Shown here piece by piece: positions 24,819-30,937 of a DNA stretch of 35,806 nt (position 1 is the stretch's first letter; every line of letters starts with the position of its first letter). A program made the position numbers and the translations under genes. Below the pieces are notes generated by a model, which did not search any database, was not told the origin of the DNA, and was given only the letters and a program-made list of their open reading frames with translations. The stretch comes from Micromonospora sp. HM5-17 (GTDB lineage Bacteria; Actinomycetota; Actinomycetes; Mycobacteriales; Micromonosporaceae), in the NCBI RefSeq assembly GCF_003762835.1, contig NZ_RJWA01000017.1, forward strand, positions 1 through 35,806, read 5' to 3'.

Positions 24819-25298
24819 ATGTCTGAAAACAAGACTCCTGCACAAAACACCGATAACCAGGTTCCGGCTTCCGAGGAGCGCGAGGTTAATAACAACCTGG
24901 AGACCCAGTACGGCACCACCACCATCGATGATGTCGTGGTCTCTAAAATTGCCGGCATTGCAGCCCGTGAGGTTTCCGGCGTGGATTCCCTGGGTGGCGG
25001 CGGCGCCCGCATGATCGGCAATATTCGCGAGTCCTTCGGTGCTTCCGAGGACGTCCGCCAGGGCGTAGACGTTGAGGTAGCAGAGGGCACCGCCCGCATC
25101 GAGATTGCAATCACTGCTGAGTACGGCGTGGCCATCCACGAGCTCGCTGAGGCTATTCGCCGCAACATCATGAATGCTGTAGAGCGCATGACCGGCCTGA
25201 GCGTCGAGCGCGTCAACGTTGTTGTTCACGATGTCAAGCTGCCTAAGGAAGAGTCCGAGTCTGAAGACCAGGCTGCTTTGAACCAGGGTCAGGCCTAA
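24819..25298 (+). CDS. Asp23/Gls24-family envelope stress response protein
   Basis: Asp23 proteins are abundant cytoplasmic proteins held at the membrane by AmaP and linked to cell-envelope or alkaline stress in Firmicutes. The 159-residue product has a disordered N-terminus (1-30), then the Asp23 domain: TTTIDDVVVSKIAGIAAREV (about 32-51), DVEVAEGTARIEIAITAEYG, and an amphipathic helix followed by VERVNVVVHDVKLP. An acidic tail ends the protein. A GAAAGG site lies 11 bases before the ATG. It is the first and most canonical member of a six-gene cluster that includes an AmaP-like anchor. Confidence 0.92.
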   Translation: MSENKTPAQNTDNQVPASEEREVNNNLETQYGTTTIDDVVVSKIAGIAAREVSGVDSLGGGGARMIGNIRESFGASEDVRQGVDVEVAEGTARIEIAITAEYGVAIHELAEAIRRNIMNAVERMTGLSVERVNVVVHDVKLPKEESESEDQAALNQGQA

Positions 25299-25303
25299 GC
25301 CCA

Positions 25304-25651
25304 ATGCCTGAGCCCCGAGCACATTTCGAGCTCGAGGTAAGCCACGCCCGCGCTATTGCAGAGGCCGTCACGAAGGTCCGCGGCGTCGCTGCACTCGACG
25401 GCGGTTCGTTCGGTTCGGTGAGTTTGTACCTCCCAGGCGAGCGCATCGTCGGCATGCGGCGGCCCGATCCGCGCGATGATCGCCACCTGCAGATCAATAT
25501 CCGCGTCGATATCAGCGCGGCGCCGGACCTTTATGCCTTGGCAGAAGATATCCGGTTCGCCGCACGTGGGGCATGTCCCGAACTGCAACGCATCGACGTT
25601 GAGTTTTCTGACGCCGTGGATGGCTTATCCGCTGCTCCATCGAAGGAATAG
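25304..25651 (+). CDS. Small Asp23-like protein
   Basis: I recognise no named family. The 115-residue product reads as a lone, divergent Asp23-like domain: an N-terminal helix and GVAALDGGSFGSVSLYLPGE, a central strand LQINIRVDISAAPDLYALAE and a final strand ELQRIDVEFSDAV. It lies 5 bases after the canonical Asp23 gene and 2 bases before the next gene, so it is part of the same operon. Possible roles are co-assembly with, or capping of, the Asp23 layer; this is inference from fold and context. Confidence 0.75.
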   Translation: MPEPRAHFELEVSHARAIAEAVTKVRGVAALDGGSFGSVSLYLPGERIVGMRRPDPRDDRHLQINIRVDISAAPDLYALAEDIRFAARGACPELQRIDVEFSDAVDGLSAAPSKE

Positions 25652-25653
25652 AT

Positions 25654-25848
25654 ATGAAAAATTACACCACTTTGGGCATCATTTCCGGCCTTGTTCTTGC
25701 CTTCTTTTTGTACCTAGGCTGGGGTCCTACCCTGCTCGCCGTACTCCTTGCTGCCATTGGCGGAATCGTGGGAGCACACTTTGATGGCCGTATCGATCTC
25801 ACCTCTGTGTGGAATGGCCTCATTGGTAAGGAGAAAGGCCAAGGTTAA
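25654..25848 (+). CDS. DUF2273-type small membrane protein
   Basis: The 64-residue protein is almost all membrane-embedded, with two close hydrophobic segments (about 5-20, TLGIISGLVLAFFLYLGW, and 24-42, LLAVLLAAIGGIVGAHF), then GRIDLTSVWNGLIGKEKGQG. DUF2273 proteins are regularly encoded beside Asp23 and AmaP, which fits here. A GAAGGA ribosome binding site overlaps the end of the previous gene, and the stop codon overlaps the next start by one base (TAATG). Function is unknown; a membrane scaffold role is an inference. Confidence 0.85.
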   Translation: MKNYTTLGIISGLVLAFFLYLGWGPTLLAVLLAAIGGIVGAHFDGRIDLTSVWNGLIGKEKGQG

Positions 25849-26813
25849 TGACAGATAGTTCCACTCAGGGCCACACGCGTATCTCGCTGCGGACCATGGA
25901 ACGCATCGTTACCGCCGCGATTGCTAGCGTGCCCGGCACCAAGGCCATTGAGGCCAAGCTAGCGGGCATCGGCGGCCGCGGTTTTCCACGGGTCTCGGTC
26001 CAAATGGACTCGGAGCGCGAGGTAGCGGCGGTCAACGCCACTATCGGCGTGGTTTGGCCCTCGCCGGTTACTACGGTGGCGGAACATACCCGCGCCGCCA
26101 TTTCAGAAGCCATCGCGGCTCATACCGGTTATTCCACGACGCGCGTTAATGTCACCGTCGGCGGTTCCGTTCCAGGCAGGCGGGTAACAGCGGCAGAAGT
26201 GGAGCAGCGTCAGGTTGCTGCTGCCGTCGCGCCGCACATCACGCCCTCGCCAGTCTGGCAGCCGGTCACTGCAGAATCGGTCAACGTACGCAGCATTGCC
26301 ACACCGGAGAATACACCGGTGCGCAGCGTCACTGTCCCGGACTCCGGCATCGCGGTGCGGTCCGTAGGCACTCCGCGCGAGGCCGAGGTACGCAGCATCT
26401 CTGCAGATCTCCCTGACCACCAATTACGGGAAGTCTCTTCCCCAGGTGAGCAAACGCTGCGGCCGCTAAAGGAGCCTAAGCCGGTACACGTTCACAGCGT
26501 GGCGGCGCCGCGCCCAGCCAAACTGGCTCCCAGTGGACAGGTTCGCCCGCTGTCGCGAAAAATACAGGTTTCAACTCCTCGGCCACAGCCGCTGCGTGAT
26601 ATCGAGATCCGCCACGAATGGTCACCGCGCCGTGTGCAGGCCCCTAAGTCCGCTCCGGTGAGAAAGGTACAAGCCCCTCGACCACAAGCCCTCAAGCGTA
26701 TTGAGGTCACCCCGGCCAACCCTCGCCCGCTGCATGTGGATGCGCCGCGGCCGGAACCGTTGCGCGCCATTTCCATAAACCCCTACCGCCCACAAGGAGG
26801 CAACCATGGCTGA
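25848..26813 (+). CDS. Asp23-like protein with a Pro/Arg-rich repeat tail
   Basis: The 321-residue product has an Asp23-like N-terminal domain (about 10-108: ERIVTAAIASVPGTKAIEA, SVQMDSEREVAAVNATIGVV, TTRVNVTVGG) and a linker. A long tail (about 145-317) is built from roughly fifteen 11-12 residue units of the form (V/L)R-x-(I/V)-x-x-P, for example VRSVTVPDSGIA, VRKVQAPRPQA and LRAISINPYRP. The tail is strongly basic and rich in Pro, Arg, Val and Ala, with no Cys. There is no signal peptide or membrane segment, so it is presumably cytoplasmic and membrane-associated through its partners. Both ends overlap neighbouring genes. I know of no described function for such a tail. Confidence 0.8.
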   Translation: MTDSSTQGHTRISLRTMERIVTAAIASVPGTKAIEAKLAGIGGRGFPRVSVQMDSEREVAAVNATIGVVWPSPVTTVAEHTRAAISEAIAAHTGYSTTRVNVTVGGSVPGRRVTAAEVEQRQVAAAVAPHITPSPVWQPVTAESVNVRSIATPENTPVRSVTVPDSGIAVRSVGTPREAEVRSISADLPDHQLREVSSPGEQTLRPLKEPKPVHVHSVAAPRPAKLAPSGQVRPLSRKIQVSTPRPQPLRDIEIRHEWSPRRVQAPKSAPVRKVQAPRPQALKRIEVTPANPRPLHVDAPRPEPLRAISINPYRPQGGNHG

Positions 26814-27372
26814 ACAGCACATGCCTGAACACTTTGGGCAACAGCCGAAGGCGTCTCCAGCGGCGCGAACATGGGCCGTGATTCTAGGGCTGCTTCTGCT
26901 CGCCGCGGGCGTCGTCGGCGTGCGCGAGACGTGGCTTGTAGGTTCCGGTTCCGATGCTCAATCATGGGTGCAGCCAGTGCTTAATCTCATCGCCACTGAG
27001 CAGCTGCAAACCTGGATGATCTGGGCTGGTATCGCATCCATCATCGTCGGCCTTATCTTCCTGTTTGCAACACTAAAGACGCGCCGTACAACGCACCTGC
27101 AGCTGGCCTCCGATACCGCGTCTATGTGGATGCGGCCGGTAGATATCGCTCGCCTATCTTCGGCGACTGCTCGCCGCGTACCGGGCGTTGCCTCCGCCCA
27201 GACCTCAGCGGATAAAAAGACTGCCAAGGTCACCGTCAATGGTGATACCGACGATGCCGAGCTGCAGGCCCGAGTAGAGACCGCGGTTAAGCAATGCCTG
27301 GCTCACTTGAAGAATCCGCCGCAGGTCACCGTAGCTGTAGAGAAGATTCCGGAGTTGGATAACAATGTCTAG
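26806..27372 (+). CDS. DUF6286-type membrane protein with Asp23-like C-terminal domain
   Basis: The 188-residue product has two membrane segments (about 24-43, WAVILGLLLLAAGVVGV, and 66-86, WMIWAGIASIIVGLIFLF) and a soluble C-terminal domain (about 105-183: RPVDIARLSSATARRVPGVA, TAKVTVNGDTDDAELQA, PPQVTVAVEKI) that resembles an Asp23-like fold. An AGGAGG site precedes the ATG, which overlaps the previous gene by 8 bases; the next gene also overlaps by 8 bases. The AmaP-like topology suggests a second membrane anchor for the complex. Confidence 0.82.
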   Translation: MAEQHMPEHFGQQPKASPAARTWAVILGLLLLAAGVVGVRETWLVGSGSDAQSWVQPVLNLIATEQLQTWMIWAGIASIIVGLIFLFATLKTRRTTHLQLASDTASMWMRPVDIARLSSATARRVPGVASAQTSADKKTAKVTVNGDTDDAELQARVETAVKQCLAHLKNPPQVTVAVEKIPELDNNV

Positions 27373-27940
27373 AAAACTTGCTACTTTTGACCGCATCCTG
27401 CTCGGCCTGCTGGGAATTATCCTCATCGCTTTGGGCGTGTGGCCCATCCTTATCCACTTCAACGTGGAGTTTGCCAAGTATTTAGCCCTGTGGGTGGACC
27501 ACGATGCGTGGAAGACATTGGCGGACAATGACTGGTGGGTCTGGGCGTTGGCCGGTGGCTCCGCGCTGCTGCTTATCGTAGGTCTGTGGCTCGTGGTAGC
27601 TAACCTGCGCCACCGTCGCTTTAATAACGTGGAGTCTGCATCGTCTAATGACAAGGGATCTATCACGACGTCGATGAATGCTATTGCCGGCGCCGTGGCT
27701 CAGGACCTAGATGGGGTCAAGGGCGTCGAGCACGTGGAGCGGCTCGTGGCTTATGACCGCGCCCGCCCCACCCTGCAGTACACGGTGACGGCTAATCCGG
27801 ACACCCCGGTGGAGCGTCTTACCGGCGCAGTGGAGACCAATGAACGCGATTTCCGCGCGGCCTTTCCGGACGCGGACTTGGACACCATTTACAAGCTGCA
27901 ATTCAGCAAGGTGGGCCCGCTGAAGGATCTATCCGAATAG
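27365..27940 (+). CDS. amaP: Alkaline shock membrane anchor protein AmaP
   Basis: AmaP tethers Asp23 to the membrane. The 191-residue product has two membrane segments (about 11-30, ILLGLLGIILIALGVWPIL, and 58-81, WVWALAGGSALLLIVGLWLV) followed by a cytoplasmic alkaline-shock-like domain (about 96-185: TTSMNAIAGAVAQDLDGVKG, LQYTVTANPDTPVERLTGA). It is the last gene of the cluster. Its 3' end overlaps the convergent unknown gene by 12 bases, so no dedicated terminator fits between them. Confidence 0.88.
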   Translation: MSRKLATFDRILLGLLGIILIALGVWPILIHFNVEFAKYLALWVDHDAWKTLADNDWWVWALAGGSALLLIVGLWLVVANLRHRRFNNVESASSNDKGSITTSMNAIAGAVAQDLDGVKGVEHVERLVAYDRARPTLQYTVTANPDTPVERLTGAVETNERDFRAAFPDADLDTIYKLQFSKVGPLKDLSE

Positions 27941-28627
27941 CGGGTTTGGGGTCTCTGCCACTAAGACCTCTTCAATGGCCCCCAAACGGGCCGATTCGCC
28001 GCCCCCGAGGATTATTTCTAGTTCCTCTCCGGGGCGGCATTTTTCTATTCGCTGCCAAGAAAAATCCTGGCGGGTAACGCGGCGATTTTCCTTGGCAAAT
28101 AGGTGGAGTCCATGGTCAAGAACGCCAATAGATCCGGAGAAGCGAAGAACAAAGACGAAATCGCCTAAGTCCTGCCGCTTCAGGCCGTTGAGATCTGGGC
28201 ATTTCGTACTCAGCCGCATGAGGCTGGAGACCACGCCGAAGCGGTGCTCGAAGCCCTCTGCATCACGAATAGTAAAGGGCCGGCCGGGCCCGGCCGGGCG
28301 AATGGAATCATAGGACCACACCACCGGCTGGGTATCGGGGCGACGCACGATGATGTGGGTGGAGGTAGCGGTGATGCGGTTAGTGGGGGCTTCGGCAAGC
28401 ACGAGCCACTCCCCTTCCGCAATGCGGCCGTTGTCCAAGGGCAAAAGCGGCGGGTGCACGGCCGCTTGGCGCTGCAACTCCGCTACCAGCTCCGCATCGC
28501 TCGCGCCCCAACCGATACCCCGATTGGCCAACATGGCAAAGAAGGTGGCAAGGCTGAGGTCGGGCTGGCCCTCCCAGGCGCGGCGGAGGGACTCAAGAGT
28601 GGGATCGATGCGGGTGGGGTCATCCAT
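27929..28627 (-). CDS. Protein of unknown function
   Basis: I do not recognise this gene. The soluble 232-residue product has no signal peptide or membrane segment. Residues 1-70 look helical (LESLRRAWEGQPDLSLATFF); the rest is rich in beta strands (WLVLAEAPTNRITATSTHII, VVWSYDSIRP, FVFVLRFSGSIGVLDHG). The beta-rich part, with a Trp-rich segment, is vaguely PH-like, but I would not assign it. The ATG at 28627 is preferred; a TTG at 28636 would add three residues. It converges with amaP (12-base overlap) and diverges from the peptide importer. Confidence 0.65.
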   Translation of the reverse strand: MDDPTRIDPTLESLRRAWEGQPDLSLATFFAMLANRGIGWGASDAELVAELQRQAAVHPPLLPLDNGRIAEGEWLVLAEAPTNRITATSTHIIVRRPDTQPVVWSYDSIRPAGPGRPFTIRDAEGFEHRFGVVSSLMRLSTKCPDLNGLKRQDLGDFVFVLRFSGSIGVLDHGLHLFAKENRRVTRQDFSWQRIEKCRPGEELEIILGGGESARLGAIEEVLVAETPNPLFG

Positions 28628-28960
28628 ATCCGCCAAGACTACCCAGCGCCGGTGTCAGGCAAGAGGTCGGGGCGCGGGCGAAGATATTCACCCCCGGAGT
28701 TAATTTCATTCAATTAAATAAATACTATAAGTGTTCAACAATCGCGAACGCCATATCCCCTGTTCATCGGCACTTTATTGCACTATTTTCCCGCTTCGCC
28801 ACCCTCACCAATACCTATCACGTTAAAGGGGATTTATATCACGGGGCTAATTCGATTGTGTCCCGCACAACAGCTTATTAAATTGGTCACATACAACGAT
28901 TCGCTCGTTGGAACCACATTTACATCCCGTTTCCTGCTTAACCACGCACGGAGAATCTCT
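28628..28960. other. Divergent regulatory region between the unknown gene and the peptide importer
   Basis: This 333-base gene-free stretch contains an A+T-rich island at about 28700-28740 with a symmetric ATACTATA core that can read as a -10 box on both strands, and a plus-strand promoter candidate listed separately. No terminator or strong hairpin is seen. Confidence 0.5.
28856..28884 (+). promoter_or_regulatory. Candidate promoter of the peptide importer operon
   Basis: TTGTGT (28856-28861) and TAAATT (28879-28884) are separated by exactly 17 bases. Transcription starting near 28891 would give a leader of about 70 bases with a GGAGA ribosome binding site before the ATG at 28961. Confidence 0.4.
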
Positions 28961-29944
28961 ATGACTAAATATCTGATCAAAAAGACCTTGGGCTGGTTAC
29001 TCATGATCTTTTTGGCTACCAACCTCGCCTATCTCTTGGCGGCCAACTTCCTGGACCCACGGTCCAATTACATCGGCCGCCGCCCGCCGCTTTCGGCGGA
29101 GGAAATCAATAACCTCCTCGAGCCCTATAACCTCAGCCCCGATACCCCGCTAGTGCAACGCTGGTGGACGTGGCTAACCAATATCCTCACCAAATGGGAC
29201 TGGGGCCAATCGCCGGTGGGCGAGGTGGTGAACTCAGAAATTAGCTACCGTATCTGGGTCTCCGCGCAGCTACTTTTGCTTTCTACCATTTTGTCCATCC
29301 TCATCGGCGTGGCCGTGGGTGTTTATACTGCTTCGCGCCAGTACAAGACCGGCGACCGCGTCTGGCAGGGCATTTCCATCATTGCGATGAATACCCACGT
29401 CGTGGTCGCTTCTATCGCTGTGGTGTGGGGCGCGCTCAAAATCAACGAGCTGACCGGAAAGAAGATTTTCTATGTCGTCGGCTCCCACTCGCTGGATGTG
29501 GAAGGTTTCTTTCCCAAGCTAATGGACTCCGCGCAGCACTTGGTTCTTCCTACTATTTCGCTGGTTTTCATTAGCTACGCTAGCTATCACATGACCCAGC
29601 GCACCTTGCTGCTGGATAACTTGGATGCAGACTATGTGCGCACTGCTCGCGCTAAGGGCTTGACTCGCCAGCAGGCGATTCGCAAGCACGCTCTGCGCAC
29701 CTCCATCATTCCGGTGGCTACCTCGGTGGCCTTTTCCATTCCGGGTATTTTCACCGGTGCGGTGATGACTGAACGCATCTTTGGCTGGAACGGCATGGGC
29801 CAGTACTTCATCGAAACCATTAGCAAGAACGACGTCAACGGTGCAGCAGCCGTCGCCGCCTTTGGCGCCGCCATGACAGCCATTTCCGCGGTATTGGCGG
29901 ACGTGGTCGTCGTTGCGCTAGATCCACGAGTGAGGGTGAGTTAA
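28961..29944 (+). CDS. Peptide ABC transporter permease (DppB/OppB type)
   Basis: First membrane subunit of a di/oligopeptide-type importer. The 327-residue product has an N-terminal membrane segment (LGWLLMIFLATNLAYLLAA), a periplasmic loop, and five further segments. The cytoplasmic EAA-like loop ARAKGLTRQQAIRKHALR contacts the ATPase. The open frame begins at 28778, but the ATG at 28961 has a GGAGA site and gives the family-typical start; the extra 61 residues are not permease-like. The next gene starts immediately after the stop codon. Confidence 0.94.
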   Translation: MTKYLIKKTLGWLLMIFLATNLAYLLAANFLDPRSNYIGRRPPLSAEEINNLLEPYNLSPDTPLVQRWWTWLTNILTKWDWGQSPVGEVVNSEISYRIWVSAQLLLLSTILSILIGVAVGVYTASRQYKTGDRVWQGISIIAMNTHVVVASIAVVWGALKINELTGKKIFYVVGSHSLDVEGFFPKLMDSAQHLVLPTISLVFISYASYHMTQRTLLLDNLDADYVRTARAKGLTRQQAIRKHALRTSIIPVATSVAFSIPGIFTGAVMTERIFGWNGMGQYFIETISKNDVNGAAAVAAFGAAMTAISAVLADVVVVALDPRVRVS

Positions 29945-30937
29945 ATGACCCCATCTAAAGACCGCAACTATTTCAAGCAGGAACCGCGCGGGGAAATCAC
30001 CGCGCACAGCGAGGTCGCAACGGGGGACCCCTTCTCCCCGGCCGAGGCCGAGCAAGTAGCCACCCTAGAGCAGATGCCGCGGGGCACCTCGCGTTATAAG
30101 CTCTACCTGCGCCGCTTCTTCCGGAATAAGCTCGCTACCATAGGCCTAATCATCCTGGTCTTTTTGATGCTGGCAGCCCTCTTCGGCGGCTTTTTTGCCA
30201 AGTGGGACTATACCGAGCCGGACTTCCTCGCACTCTCGGAGCCGCCGAGCCCCGAGCATTGGTTCGGCACGAATGATACCGGCAATGACCTCTATGCCCA
30301 GACCATTCACGGCTTGGGGAGGTCACTGACCATCGCCATCGTGGTGTCACTGGCCACCTTGGTCATTTCCGCTTTTGTCGGATCGGCCGCGGCATTGTGG
30401 GGCGGTGTAGCCGAAAAGGCGGTGCTGGCGGTCATCCACTTCTTGCTGTCCATCCCTACCTTCTTGCTCATTGCGCTGGTGGTAGCGGATTCCGGTGGCG
30501 ATTGGAAGCTACTCATCGTAGTCCTCATCGTCTTTGGCTGGATGTACCAGGCCCGCGTGATTTGGTCCCTAGCACTTACGGTGCGCGAGCAAGACTATGT
30601 CCGCGCTGCTGGTTACATGGGCGTTTCCAAGTTGCGCACCATCGTGCGCCACGTCATCCCGAATATTGGCTCGCTTCTTATTATCCAATTCGTCTTTGGC
30701 GTGGTGGGCACCGTGGGCTCCGAGACGGCCTTGTCCTTCCTGGGGTTGGGCGTCAAGCTTCCCGACGTCTCCCTCGGCACCCTCCTGCAGGGCGGCACCG
30801 CCGCTGTGCAGTCCTCCCCGTGGCTGTTCTACTTCCCTGCCGCAACCTTGACCTTGCTCACCGTGTCCATGGCTTTCATTGGCGATGGCCTGCGCGATGC
30901 GCTCGACCCCAACTCGAATTCCGGAGGCAAAGCATGA
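29945..30937 (+). CDS. Peptide ABC transporter permease (DppC/OppC type)
   Basis: Second membrane subunit of the importer. The 330-residue product has a long cytoplasmic N-terminus (1-60), a first membrane segment (LATIGLIILVFLMLAALFGG), the DppC-type periplasmic motif HWFGTNDTGNDLYAQTIHG, further helices, and the coupling loop AAGYMGVSKLRTIVRHV. It ends with ETALSFLGLGVKLPDVSLGT and a final helix. It directly follows the first permease and overlaps the ATPase start by 4 bases (ATGA at 30934-30937). Confidence 0.95.
   Translation: MTPSKDRNYFKQEPRGEITAHSEVATGDPFSPAEAEQVATLEQMPRGTSRYKLYLRRFFRNKLATIGLIILVFLMLAALFGGFFAKWDYTEPDFLALSEPPSPEHWFGTNDTGNDLYAQTIHGLGRSLTIAIVVSLATLVISAFVGSAAALWGGVAEKAVLAVIHFLLSIPTFLLIALVVADSGGDWKLLIVVLIVFGWMYQARVIWSLALTVREQDYVRAAGYMGVSKLRTIVRHVIPNIGSLLIIQFVFGVVGTVGSETALSFLGLGVKLPDVSLGTLLQGGTAAVQSSPWLFYFPAATLTLLTVSMAFIGDGLRDALDPNSNSGGKA

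Noticed and set aside
24653-25322. Two minus-strand open frames (187 and 179 codons) over the Asp23 gene
   Set aside because: Both are shadows of the clearly coding Asp23 gene on the other strand.
28778-28960. N-terminal extension of the peptide permease to 28778
   Set aside because: The extra 61 residues are not membrane-protein-like and the ATG at 28961 has a good GGAGA site.
30397-30933. Long N-terminal extension of the double ATPase to 30397
   Set aside because: It overlaps the second permease in another frame; ABC homology starts at the ATG at 30934.
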